From positions 70,870-95,834 of the forward strand of contig DPRS01000025.1 in the NCBI GenBank assembly GCA_003537575.1: DNA of 24,965 nt, written 5' to 3'. The position numbers and the translations under genes are program-made. A model generated the notes under the pieces. The model was not told the origin of the DNA. It did not search any database and worked only from the letters and a program-made list of their open reading frames with translations. Positions 1 to 9,249 of this stretch are shown here, piece after piece; position 1 is the stretch's first letter; each line of letters opens with the position of its first letter. This DNA comes from Oxalobacteraceae bacterium. Lineage in GTDB: Bacteria; Pseudomonadota; Gammaproteobacteria; Burkholderiales; Burkholderiaceae_D.

Positions 1-56
1 CGCTACAGCCACCCCGAGCCACCCCAGACCGCCCAAGATGGCCGCGATGCGATAGC

Positions 57-1328
57 CTAGTCGATCAGGGTCTTGAGCAAAGCCATGGTCCTGGCCGTGG
101 CGCCGCGGTGCTGTTCCGCAAAGGCCTTGGCCTTGGCCCCCATGACGATGCGCTCGACATCAGATTGCAGCAGATGCCGCGCCTGCTGCAGTATGGCGGG
201 GGCGTCGGGCACGCGGATGGCGGCGCCGGCGTTGACCGCATCGGCGCTGATGCCGAGAAAGTTATGCGTGTGCGGGCCGATCAACACTGGCTTGCCGAGC
301 GCGCAGGCCTCGATCAGATTCTGTCCTCCCAAAGGCAACAGACTGCCGCCGATGAAAGCGACGTCGCAGGCGGCATAGTAGGCGAACATCTCTCCCATCG
401 AATCGCCCAGCATCACCCGCACCTCCGGGCCGACCCAGGCGGTGCCCAGTTCCGACCTGCGGCACAGCATGATGTTGCGCGTGGCAATCATGCGCGCCAC
501 CTCGTCGAAACGCTGAGGATGGCGCGGCACGATGATGACGAGGGTCTGCTGCATGTCGGATTGCGCCAGCGCATCCAGGATCAGTTGCTCTTCGCCGTCA
601 CGCGTGCTGGCGCATAGCAATACCGGGCGGCTGCCGATCTGGCCTCGCAGCGCGGCGCCGCGGATCAGGATTTCCTGCGGCGGCGTGACATCGAACTTGA
701 TGCTGCCGGTGACATGCACGTTGGCAGCGCCCATTTGCCGCAGGCGCGCGGCGTCGGCTTCAGTCTGGGCGGCAATGCAGGCGATGCCGCTGGCGGCTTC
801 CTGCATCAGGCCCGACATGCGTTGCGCCCTGGCCAGCGAACGCTCCGACAGGCGGGCGTTGAGCAATGCCACCGGAACCTGGTGGCGCACACATCCGGCA
901 ATCAGGTTCGGCCACACTTCGGTTTCCATCAGCATGCAGATACGCGGCTGGAAATGCGCAAGAAAGCGCCGCACCATCCAGCCGGTGTCATAAGGCGAAT
1001 AGGCTTGCATGACACGGTACCCATGCTTGCCGAACAAGGCCTTGCCGGTGGCGCGGCCGGTCGGCGTCATGTGGGTCAGCAATACGTCGGCGTCCGGGTA
1101 AGCCGCGAGCAGGCTGTCGATCAGGGGTTCGGCGGCACGCGTCTCGCCGACCGAGACGGCATGCACCCACAACAGGGAGTGCTGCCGGTCACGCGCAAAG
1201 CCGTGGTAAAAGCCAAGCCGCTCGGCGATATGCTGCCGGTAGCCGGCCTCGCTGCGGCCGCGCCACCATAGCCGCAGCAGCACCAGCGGCAAGGCAAGCC
1301 ACCAGGCGCAGGAATACAGCCGGCGCAT
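57..1328 (-). CDS. waaA: 3-deoxy-D-manno-octulosonic acid (Kdo) transferase WaaA
   Basis: WaaA transfers Kdo from CMP-Kdo to lipid A precursor at the cytoplasmic face of the inner membrane, an early step of LPS core assembly. The 423-residue product matches the usual family length. Residues 5-23 form a hydrophobic N-terminal anchor. The ERLGFY segment near residue 36 carries the conserved glutamate of the acceptor site. WVHAVSVGE and METEVWPN are typical N-domain motifs, and the C-terminal GT-B half has IVPRHPQRF, GGSLLPLGGQN and GPHTHNF. The start is the ATG at 1328; no strong Shine-Dalgarno is visible. It is the last gene of a minus-strand glycan-precursor group, 144 bp after the phosphohexomutase gene and beyond a hairpin. 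The identification is by recognised motifs and is firm. Confidence 0.95.
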   Translation of the reverse strand: MRRLYSCAWWLALPLVLLRLWWRGRSEAGYRQHIAERLGFYHGFARDRQHSLLWVHAVSVGETRAAEPLIDSLLAAYPDADVLLTHMTPTGRATGKALFGKHGYRVMQAYSPYDTGWMVRRFLAHFQPRICMLMETEVWPNLIAGCVRHQVPVALLNARLSERSLARAQRMSGLMQEAASGIACIAAQTEADAARLRQMGAANVHVTGSIKFDVTPPQEILIRGAALRGQIGSRPVLLCASTRDGEEQLILDALAQSDMQQTLVIIVPRHPQRFDEVARMIATRNIMLCRRSELGTAWVGPEVRVMLGDSMGEMFAYYAACDVAFIGGSLLPLGGQNLIEACALGKPVLIGPHTHNFLGISADAVNAGAAIRVPDAPAILQQARHLLQSDVERIVMGAKAKAFAEQHRGATARTMALLKTLID

Positions 1329-1365
1329 CAGGGACGGACACGGCCGGCAGGCCGCCTGAAAGAAG

Positions 1366-1386
1366 GCTTTGCCGGTGCGGCAAAGC
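1366..1386 (-). terminator. Hairpin between phosphohexomutase gene and waaA
   Basis: A perfect 9-bp stem (GCTTTGCCG/CGGCAAAGC) closes on a 3-nt loop. Read on the minus strand it is followed by a pyrimidine-rich CTTCTTTC stretch rather than a clean T-run. It may be a weak intrinsic terminator or attenuator between the two genes. The pairing is read directly; the function is inferred. Confidence 0.4.
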
Positions 1387-1472
1387 TGGAGAGGAAATGC
1401 ATGCTTGTCATCGGCCGTATTATGCCGCTTGCCTGCCGGTCTTGCTGGCCTTTTGCGCTGCCGGCTTCCTCA

Positions 1473-2849
<1,377 letters not shown>

Positions 2850-2882
2850 TTCTTCTATCTTTCAATCTAATGGGAATCGGGA

Positions 2883-4811
2883 TTAATGCAGTGTCGTATT
2901 CACGACTGACAGAGGCAACGGGTTGTCGATGCGCCAGATCAGGTCTTCGATGCCGCATTGCGGCGCATAACCTGGCACCATCTGCTGCAGCAATTCACGC
3001 ACCGCTTCATGATCGTAGCGGTCGCAGGCGGCTTCCAGCTTATCGAGTAATTCCTGCAGCAGGTGCCAGGGAATCTCCGCCTCCTGCGCTCGCATGATCA
3101 GCGGATGCTCGGTGCCTTCGACGTTCGAACCGATCAGCAGTTCTTCATACAGTTTCTCGCCCGGCCGCAGGCCGACGTGCTGGATTTCGATGGCGCCGTC
3201 CGGCGTCTCGTCGCTTTTGACTTCGAGTCCGCTCAAATGCACCATGCGCCGGGCCATGTCGATGATCTTGACCGGTTCGCCCATGTCGAGCACGAACACG
3301 TCGCCGCCCTCTCCCATCGAGCCTGCCTGCAATACCAGCTGCGCGGCTTCCGGGATGGTCATGAAGTAACGGGTGATTTCCGGATGGGTCAGCGTGATGG
3401 GACCGCCCGCCAGGATTTGCTTGCGGAACAGCGGCACGACCGAACCGGAAGAACCGAGCACATTGCCGAACCGGACCATGCAGAAACGGGTGGTTTTCTG
3501 CTGCCGTGCCAAAGCCTGCATAATGAGTTCCGCCAGGCGCTTGCTCGCTCCCATGACATTGGCCGGTCGCACCGCCTTGTCGGTTGAAATCAGCACGAAG
3601 CAATTCACCCCTGCGGCGACCGCCGCACGTGCCAGGTTCAGGGTGCCCAGCGCATTGTTGCGAATGCCATCGATCGGATTGTGCTCTACCAGCGGCACAT
3701 GCTTGTAGGCGGCAGCGTGGTAGATGGTTTCAACCGAAAAATTGCGCATGATGCGCTCGCATTTTTCCTGCTCAAGCACAGAACCGAGAAAAGGCAAGAC
3801 TTTGATATCGAACTGCAGGTTTTTTTGCAAATCCTGTAATTCCTGCTCGATCGAATAAAGCAGAAATTCGGACATCTCCAGCAAGATCAGGCGACGCGGG
3901 CGCAGCATGACGATTTGCCGGCACAATTCAGAGCCGATCGAGCCGCCGGCGCCGCTGACCATGACCGTTTTCCCGGTGATGCATTTTGAAATCAGGGCAG
4001 CATCCGGCGCCACCGGATCGCGTCCCAGCAAATCCTCGATATCGATTTCCCTTATATCCTGGACGCCGGAAGCTCCTGACATCAGCTTGTCCATGGAAGG
4101 CATGATCCAGGTTTTCAGCTTCAGGGGTTCCAGGCGGTCGATGATGCGTCTTTGCGCTGCCTTGGACTGCGAGGGCATCGCCAGCACCACGCCATCGATT
4201 TTCTTGTTGGCGGCCATGACGGCGAGATGGGCAGCCGGATAAACCTTGATGCCGCCAATGGTGGCCCCTTGCAACTCGACCTTATCGTCAATAAACGCAA
4301 CCGGCAAATAATTATGACTGGCACGGAGGGCGCCCAGCAATTGCCTACCGCTGCTGCCAGCGCCGTAGATGGCTACCTGCGGCGTATTTACGCCTGCGAA
4401 GCTCGCATGCAGTAAATAACTGCGAGCGACAAAACGACTGGCCACGACATAAAGGATCGCGATCACCCAGTAAATGCCGAGAACGCCACGCGACAAGCCG
4501 ACAAGATGTGTCATCGCCGCCATTGCCGCCATGATCACGACTGCCACGCTGACGCCGGCAATGATGACATATACGATCTTGTGATCGATGAAACGTATCA
4601 CTGCCCGGTAGAGACCAATGCGGATAAAGATTGGAATGGCAATCGCCGGTGCGGCCAGGATCAGCCAGAAATATTGCTGGAACAGCGCTGCTGTCATGCC
4701 CTCATAACGCATGAGAACAGCCAGGTAAAACGCCAGCGGCAAGAAAAGGCTGTCTGCCGCCACGCAGATCAGCTTTTTATAGAAGCGGGGTAATTCCAGA
4801 AATACTTTCAT
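2883..4811 (-). CDS. Membrane nucleotide-sugar 4,6-dehydratase (WbpM/CapD/FlaA1-like)
   Basis: This 642-residue protein has the full-length WbpM/PglF layout. Four hydrophobic segments lie at about residues 12-30, 43-66, 82-105 and 110-130. A CoA-binding-like Rossmann segment with GAGSSGRQL follows near residue 150, and then an extended SDR domain with the NAD motif SGAGGSIGSE near 285. In the active site the serine lies in LISTDKAVRP and the usual YxxxK is MGASK, so methionine replaces the catalytic tyrosine, as known for WbpM. The likely reaction is UDP-GlcNAc 4,6-dehydration, the first step towards QuiNAc, FucNAc or bacillosamine-type sugars in O-antigen or capsule. In-frame stop TAA lies just upstream, fixing the start at 4811. 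No good Shine-Dalgarno is visible. The exact sugar product is unknown. Confidence 0.9.
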   Translation of the reverse strand: MKVFLELPRFYKKLICVAADSLFLPLAFYLAVLMRYEGMTAALFQQYFWLILAAPAIAIPIFIRIGLYRAVIRFIDHKIVYVIIAGVSVAVVIMAAMAAMTHLVGLSRGVLGIYWVIAILYVVASRFVARSYLLHASFAGVNTPQVAIYGAGSSGRQLLGALRASHNYLPVAFIDDKVELQGATIGGIKVYPAAHLAVMAANKKIDGVVLAMPSQSKAAQRRIIDRLEPLKLKTWIMPSMDKLMSGASGVQDIREIDIEDLLGRDPVAPDAALISKCITGKTVMVSGAGGSIGSELCRQIVMLRPRRLILLEMSEFLLYSIEQELQDLQKNLQFDIKVLPFLGSVLEQEKCERIMRNFSVETIYHAAAYKHVPLVEHNPIDGIRNNALGTLNLARAAVAAGVNCFVLISTDKAVRPANVMGASKRLAELIMQALARQQKTTRFCMVRFGNVLGSSGSVVPLFRKQILAGGPITLTHPEITRYFMTIPEAAQLVLQAGSMGEGGDVFVLDMGEPVKIIDMARRMVHLSGLEVKSDETPDGAIEIQHVGLRPGEKLYEELLIGSNVEGTEHPLIMRAQEAEIPWHLLQELLDKLEAACDRYDHEAVRELLQQMVPGYAPQCGIEDLIWRIDNPLPLSVVNTTLH

Positions 4812-5191
4812 GCGGACAAGGTGATTTATTATTTAAGCCACAACTTTCTTGCAAAAAAGCGACTATACCACCCAGCTTGGCCCTGCTCTTCATTATTTTT
4901 CCAGGCACAAGGTCAAGGACTGATCCCACGCAGGAAGTCTGCAAAAGCCTTCCCCGAAGCGCTTGCATGGCGAGCCGGAATTAGATGGCCTTTGCACTGG
5001 CGTCAGATATTCGCTGGCGGGAATCGGTTCTGCACTGGCTGTTTATATTGGTGGCGACGAATTCGCTCGGGCCAAGGATGGAACGGTCGACATGGCTTTT
5101 GGCGGCGATTGTAAAGGGAATGGCGACGCAAATCCATGTTCGGGACAAGATACAATGCACCAGATAACCGCTTCTTCCGCTGAATTTCATC
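4812..5191. other. 380-bp gene-free spacer between wbpM-like gene and apaH
   Basis: No convincing gene was found. The wbpM-proximal 90 bp is AT-rich and holds a possible minus-strand -10 (TATAGT, complement of 4862-4867) without a clear -35. The apaH side has a possible plus-strand -10, TACAAT at 5151-5156, which would give a leader of about 30 nt, also without a good -35. A 38-nt imperfect direct repeat lies at 4993-5068. Short open frames across 4963-5253 resemble nothing I recognise. Confidence 0.5.
4993..5068. repeat. Imperfect 38-nt tandem repeat upstream of apaH
   Basis: Two adjacent 38-nt units (4993-5030 and 5031-5068) share TGCACTGGC at their start and ATATT at the same offset. About 23 of 38 positions agree without gaps. 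This may be a decayed duplication, a paired binding site, or chance. Confidence 0.3.
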
Positions 5192-6013
5192 ATGTTCACT
5201 TACGTCATCGGCGACCTGCAAGGTTGCCGCCCGAGCCTGGCCCTGCTGCTTGAGAAGATCGAGCAGGAGACACCCCAAGCCCGCCTGATCTTCGTCGGCG
5301 ACCTGGTCAACCGCGGGCCGCAATCGCTGGAAACCCTGCGTACCGTGCGCGACCTGGGCGAACGCGCCATTGCCTTGCTGGGCAACCACGACCTGCATCT
5401 GCTCGCGGTGTCGCAAGGCATCCGCAAAGCCCATGGCGGCGACACGCTCGACGACATCCTGCAGGCAAGCGACCGCGACGACTGGATCGACTGGGTGCGC
5501 CAGCGCCCGCTGGCGCACCTGGAAAACGGCCACCTGATGGTGCATGCGGGAGTGCTGCCGCAATGGACGGTGGAACAGACCCTGAGTCTGGCGCATGAGG
5601 TCGAAACCGTGTTGCGCGGCCCCGACTGGGCCGATTTTCTGCGTGAGATGTACGGCAACCAGCCGGCCCAATGGGACGACCGCCTTACCGGCAGCGACCG
5701 CTTGCGCTGCATCGTCAATGCCCTGACGCGCATCCGCTATTGCACGCCCGACGGCGCCATGGAACTCACCAGCAAGGAAGCGTTCGGCCCGCACATGGAA
5801 GGCTTCCTGCCCTGGTTCGACATGCCTGGGCGACGCACGGCCGACGCCACCGTGGTATTCGGGCACTGGTCCACCCTCGGACTGGTCTTGCGGCCGAACC
5901 TGATCGGCCTGGATACCGGTTGCGTATGGGGAGGAAAGCTGACCGCGCTGCGCCTGCAAGACCGAGTCACCATGCAGGAGACTTGTCCGCAGTATCAGCG
6001 CCCGGGCGGCTGA
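5192..6013 (+). CDS. apaH: Symmetrical bis(5'-nucleosyl)-tetraphosphatase ApaH
   Basis: ApaH hydrolyses Ap4A to two ADP in the cytoplasm and limits dinucleoside polyphosphates and Np4 RNA caps under stress. The 273 residues match the family (E. coli about 280). The metallophosphoesterase motifs appear in order: GDLQGC at residues 7-12, GDLVNRGP near 37, GNHDLHLL near 64, MVHAGVLPQW near 115 and a late GHWSTLGL. The start ATG at 5192 puts the invariant beta-strand and GDLQG at the very N-terminus, as expected. It is a single plus-strand gene converging on plsC across a 58-bp gap. The usual rsmA/apaG neighbours are absent here. Confidence 0.95.
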   Translation: MFTYVIGDLQGCRPSLALLLEKIEQETPQARLIFVGDLVNRGPQSLETLRTVRDLGERAIALLGNHDLHLLAVSQGIRKAHGGDTLDDILQASDRDDWIDWVRQRPLAHLENGHLMVHAGVLPQWTVEQTLSLAHEVETVLRGPDWADFLREMYGNQPAQWDDRLTGSDRLRCIVNALTRIRYCTPDGAMELTSKEAFGPHMEGFLPWFDMPGRRTADATVVFGHWSTLGLVLRPNLIGLDTGCVWGGKLTALRLQDRVTMQETCPQYQRPGG

Positions 6014-6040
6014 ACTCCGCCAGTCGGCACTGAGATAGAC

Positions 6041-6077
6041 CTGAGTAGCGAAACAGGCCTCAGTAGCGAACTCAGGC
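6041..6077. repeat. Imperfect 18-19-nt tandem repeat at the apaH/plsC junction
   Basis: Two copies of a unit of the form CTSAGTAGCGAA(C)WCAGGC follow each other; exact AGTAGCGAA lies at 6044-6052 and 6062-6070. The second copy contains the plsC stop codon (complement of 6072-6074). CCTGAG at 6040-6045 and CTCAGG at 6071-6076 could also pair as the base of a loop. There is no T-run, so it is not an obvious terminator. Confidence 0.45.
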
Positions 6078-6830
6078 AGCGCGCTGCTGCGGCGCAATCG
6101 CCAGTTCTGCTGCGATCGCGTCTTGCGCCAGCTGCGCCAGTTCGCGGCGATGACGACCGGTCGTCTCGATCTGCGGCAACCGCACCAGTTCCGCGCGAAT
6201 CGTTCCGCCCTTGAGGATGGCGATCATGCTTTCCACAAAACTCATCTCGCCGATAAAGGTGACCGATGGATGAAAATGCCCCGGCTCGCCATCCGTGCGC
6301 AGGTAACGCAGGACAAATGGCTGGATCGGCACCTGCGCCTCCACCGCCGATTCGAACAGGTTGGAATGAAACGGCAGCAGGCTACCTTGCACGCTGGTGG
6401 TGCCTTCCGGGAAAAAAGCCACGCGCTCGCCGGCATGCAGGCGATGCACCAGGCCTTCGTAGATCCGCCGCACGGCGCGCAAGCTGCCGCGCTCGATGAA
6501 AATCGTCCCGGCCTTGTCGCATAGCCAGCCGAGCAAGGGCCAGCCGCGGATATCCGCCTTGGCGACGAAGCGGCAGGGATGCCAGGAATTGATGACGAAG
6601 ATATCCAGCCATGAAATGTGATTGGCGACGATCAGCGCATGCGCCGGCGGCACGCCGGGCTGGGCATCAATCATCTCGACCTGCACCCTGCACATGCCAA
6701 GCAGCTTGAGCGACCAGCGCTGGATCAGGCGCGCCCGGACTGGATCGCCGGCGAAGGGGAATACCAGCGCGCAAGTCAGCAAGCCGGCCAGCAAATGCAG
6801 ACAGATGCGAACCAGTCTGAACGCGGTCAT
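6072..6830 (-). CDS. plsC: 1-acyl-sn-glycerol-3-phosphate acyltransferase (PlsC family)
   Basis: Members of this family acylate lysophosphatidic acid or related lysophospholipids at the inner membrane. The 252-residue product has an N-terminal hydrophobic segment (about residues 10-27). The catalytic HX4D motif is NHISWLD near residue 74, and FPEGTT near 145 binds the acyl acceptor. VPIQPFVLRY is the later block of the family. The start at 6830 is preferred over upstream in-frame codons because it opens directly into the membrane segment and is preceded by AAGGA at good spacing. It begins 28 bp after the pyrC' stop, so it is probably the last gene of the pyr transcript. Family-level assignment is firm; the exact acceptor lipid is not determined, and paralogues such as OlsA-type enzymes remain possible. 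Confidence 0.88.
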   Translation of the reverse strand: MTAFRLVRICLHLLAGLLTCALVFPFAGDPVRARLIQRWSLKLLGMCRVQVEMIDAQPGVPPAHALIVANHISWLDIFVINSWHPCRFVAKADIRGWPLLGWLCDKAGTIFIERGSLRAVRRIYEGLVHRLHAGERVAFFPEGTTSVQGSLLPFHSNLFESAVEAQVPIQPFVLRYLRTDGEPGHFHPSVTFIGEMSFVESMIAILKGGTIRAELVRLPQIETTGRHRRELAQLAQDAIAAELAIAPQQRAA

Positions 6831-6858
6831 GCTATTTCCTTCGTCTCCGGAAAGCAGA

Positions 6859-8154
6859 TCAAGCCGCTTCCCGCTGGAACGCGATATGGCCACCAACAAG
6901 GGTAGCGCGCACCTGCCCCGCCAGCTCATAGCCCAGGAAGGGAGTGTGCTTGCCCTGGCTGGCCAGCGCCTTTGCCTCCACTTTCCAGCGCGCTGTCGGA
7001 TCGAACAGGCAAAGATCGGCGGCAGCGCCGACACTCAGGCTGCCGGCGGCCAGGCCAGCCACCCGGGCGGCATCGCTGGTCACTTTCGCGACAGCCCGGG
7101 ACAGCGCCCCGGAATCTGCGGCGCCTGCTTCCTGCGCCCACTTCAGGGCCAGCGCCAGCAGCAGCTCGAGGCCGGTGGCGCCCGGCGAGGCTTCGCCGAA
7201 GGGCAGCAGTTTTTCATCGTCGTCGACCGGCGTATGGTCGGAACAGATGGCGTCGATGGTACCGTCGGTCAGCGCCTGGCGAATCGCATCGCGGTCGCGC
7301 TGGGCGCGCAGCGGCGGCGTCATGCGCGCATTCGGATCGAAGAAGCCGATATCCATGTCGGTGAGATGCACATGGTGCACACCGACGTCGCAGCTGACCG
7401 GCAAGCCCTCTTTCTTGGCCGCGCGCACCAGCTCGAGCCCGGCGGCGGACGACATGCGGCACAGGTGCACGCGCGCGCCGGTGGCACGCATCAGTTCGAA
7501 AATCGTGTGCAGAGCGACCGTCTCGGCCATCACCGGCACGCCCGACAAGCCCAGGCGCGAAGCCACCGCGCCGCTGTGGGCGATGCCGCCGATTCCCAGG
7601 TGCGGGTCCTGCGGACGCAGCCAGACGGTGTAGCCGAAGGTTTGCGCATACTGCAAAGCGCGCAGCAACACGGTGGTGTCGAGAATCGGGGTTTCCGCCT
7701 GCGAAAAGCCGATGCAGCCGGCCTCGGTCAATTCCGCCATCTCGGTCAGCGCTTCGCCCTTCAGGTCGACGGTGAGCGCGCCGAGCGGATAGACATTTGC
7801 CTGGTTCAGCAAGCGGGCGCGGTGCTTGAGCATTTCCACCAGGCCCGGCTCGTCCAGCACCGGATCGGTATCCGGCGGACATACCAGACTGGTGACGCCG
7901 CCCTGCACCGCTGCCTGCATTTCCGATTCCAGCGTCGCCTTGAATTCGTAACCGGGTTCGCGCAGGCGCGCGCTCAAATCCACCAGGCCGGGAATCACCA
8001 GCAAGCCTTGCGCATCGATGGTGCGGTCGGCGGCAAAACCGGCGGGAGCCGCGCCGATGCCGGCGACCTTGCCGTCGGCGATATACACATCCTGCTGAGC
8101 GTCGACGCCATTGGCCGGGTCGATCAGGCGGCCTTGTTTAATATGAATTTTCAT
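6859..8154 (-). CDS. pyrX: Inactive-type dihydroorotase homologue PyrC' (PyrX), partner of aspartate transcarbamoylase
   Basis: The 431-residue protein has the amidohydrolase fold of class I dihydroorotases: GLVDLSARLREPG, PPDTDP, NARMTPPLR and SDHTP align with the family. The metal ligands are largely missing. The HxH pair is S61-A62-R63. The bridging aspartate position near 153 lies in FSQAETP, and the histidines near 180 and 232 fall in WLRPQD and HLCRMSS. Only the SDH aspartate (about 306) remains. In Pseudomonas-type bacteria such an inactive pyrC' product assembles with PyrB into a dodecamer and is needed for transcarbamoylase activity. The location just downstream of pyrB supports that role. 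A catalytic dihydroorotase must be encoded elsewhere. The start ATG at 8154 has only a weak ribosome site. Confidence 0.9.
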   Translation of the reverse strand: MKIHIKQGRLIDPANGVDAQQDVYIADGKVAGIGAAPAGFAADRTIDAQGLLVIPGLVDLSARLREPGYEFKATLESEMQAAVQGGVTSLVCPPDTDPVLDEPGLVEMLKHRARLLNQANVYPLGALTVDLKGEALTEMAELTEAGCIGFSQAETPILDTTVLLRALQYAQTFGYTVWLRPQDPHLGIGGIAHSGAVASRLGLSGVPVMAETVALHTIFELMRATGARVHLCRMSSAAGLELVRAAKKEGLPVSCDVGVHHVHLTDMDIGFFDPNARMTPPLRAQRDRDAIRQALTDGTIDAICSDHTPVDDDEKLLPFGEASPGATGLELLLALALKWAQEAGAADSGALSRAVAKVTSDAARVAGLAAGSLSVGAAADLCLFDPTARWKVEAKALASQGKHTPFLGYELAGQVRATLVGGHIAFQREAA

Positions 8155-8202
8155 GACTCAAATTTAAGGGCAGCGTAGTAACGCTCTCTTCATATAATGT
8201 TG

Positions 8203-8288
8203 GGGACAGAGTAATTCGTCGCGCTGCGGCGACTCATAAACTCTGTCCCGCAATGAATAAGATTCTCTGTCCCACAAATAATAAATTT
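8203..8288. repeat. REP/BIME-like palindromic element between pyrB and pyrC'
   Basis: GGGACAGAGT at 8203-8212 pairs exactly with ACTCTGTCCC at 8240-8249. Inside lies a second stem, GTCGC 8218-8222 with GCGAC 8229-8233. A third CTCTGTCCC at 8265-8273 makes a 24-nt tandem unit (8241-8264 and 8265-8288, 19 of 24 identical) that runs into the pyrB stop codon. The cruciform shape and GGGACAG ends resemble the REP elements mobilised by RAYT transposases. No transposase is present here. Family assignment is inference. Confidence 0.6.
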
Positions 8289-9249
8289 AATTATTACCCG
8301 CCAAAATACTCATCACCGCCATGCGCACCGCGATGCCGAACGTCACCTGCGGCAGAATCACTGCCTGGCTGCCGTCGGCCACCGCCGATTCGATTTCGAC
8401 GCCGCGGTTCATCGGTCCCGGGTGCATCACGATGGCATCGGGCTTGGCCAGCGCCAGGCGTTCGGTGGTGAGGCCGTAGCTCTTGAAGAATTCCTGCGCG
8501 GAAGGCAACAGGGCGCCGCTCATTCTTTCATTCTGCAGGCGCAGCATGATGATCACATCAACGTCTTTCAGACCTGCGGCCATGTCAGTGAATACCCGCA
8601 CGCCCATCTGCTCGAGACCGCTCGGCAGCAGCGTGCGCGGGCCGATCGCGCGGATTTCCGGCACGCCGAGGGTGGTGAGCGCATGGATGTCCGAGCGCGC
8701 CACGCGGCTGTGCAGGATGTCGCCGACGATGGCCACCGTCAGGTTGGAGAAATCCTTCTTGTAATGCCGGATGGTGTACATGTCCAGCAAGCCCTGGGTC
8801 GGATGCGCGTGGCGGCCGTCGCCGGCATTCACCACGTGCACGTGCGGCTGCCCGCTTTCGTTCAGGTGCTTGGCGATCAGATAGGGCGCGCCCGATTGCG
8901 CATGGCGCACCACGAACATGTCGGCGTGCATGGCCGACAGATTGTCGATCGTATCCAGCAGCGACTCGCCCTTGGAAGTGCTGGACGCGGCGATGTTCAG
9001 ATTGATGACATCGGCCGATAACCGCTTGGAAGCAATCTCGAAAGTGGTGCGGGTGCGCGTCGAATTTTCGAAGAAGAGGTTGAACACGCTCTTACCGCGC
9101 ATCAGCGGCACCTTCTTGACTTCACGGTCGCCGATGCTGACAAAGGAAGATGCGGTATCGAGAATGTGCGTGACGACGCTGCGCGGCAAGCCCTCGATGG
9201 TCAGCAGGTGCTGCAGCTCGCCGTTTTTGTTCAGTTGCGGATTATGCAT
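8287..9249 (-). CDS. pyrB: Aspartate carbamoyltransferase catalytic subunit PyrB
   Basis: PyrB condenses carbamoyl phosphate with aspartate in the first committed step of pyrimidine synthesis in the cytoplasm. The 320-residue product carries the carbamoyl-phosphate loop FENSTRTRTTFE near residue 60, HAHPTQGLLD near 145, and the aspartate-binding LRLQNERM and MHPGPMNRGVEI later. The start at 9249 (MHNPQLN) gives family-typical length; longer in-frame extension upstream lies inside pyrR and is rejected. The ATG overlaps the 3' end of pyrR by 8 nt, which suggests translational coupling. No regulatory-chain gene (pyrI) is nearby. This fits the PyrB/PyrC' holoenzyme type with the inactive dihydroorotase homologue next door. 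Confidence 0.96.
   Translation of the reverse strand: MHNPQLNKNGELQHLLTIEGLPRSVVTHILDTASSFVSIGDREVKKVPLMRGKSVFNLFFENSTRTRTTFEIASKRLSADVINLNIAASSTSKGESLLDTIDNLSAMHADMFVVRHAQSGAPYLIAKHLNESGQPHVHVVNAGDGRHAHPTQGLLDMYTIRHYKKDFSNLTVAIVGDILHSRVARSDIHALTTLGVPEIRAIGPRTLLPSGLEQMGVRVFTDMAAGLKDVDVIIMLRLQNERMSGALLPSAQEFFKSYGLTTERLALAKPDAIVMHPGPMNRGVEIESAVADGSQAVILPQVTFGIAVRMAVMSILAGNN

Noticed and set aside
1..56. Possible start of another minus-strand gene downstream of waaA.
   Set aside because: Too little sequence; no start codon with ribosome site and no recognisable peptide.
4985..5167. A 60-codon frame upstream of apaH with a hydrophobic centre, considered as a small membrane protein.
   Set aside because: No ribosome site, no recognisable family, and it overlaps the probable apaH promoter area.
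4963..5253. A GGDEFA peptide string in a short plus-strand frame, suggesting a diguanylate cyclase remnant.
   Set aside because: The flanking residues do not fit a GGDEF domain (no preceding R-x-GGDEF strand or later conserved blocks), and the frame runs into apaH out of phase. It is probably a chance match.
5003..6097. A 364-codon minus-strand open frame opposite apaH.
   Set aside because: It is the antisense of an apaH with all metallophosphoesterase motifs present.
6622..8178. A 518-codon plus-strand open frame opposite pyrC' and plsC.
   Set aside because: It crosses two real genes and their spacer on the opposite strand and has no domain signal.
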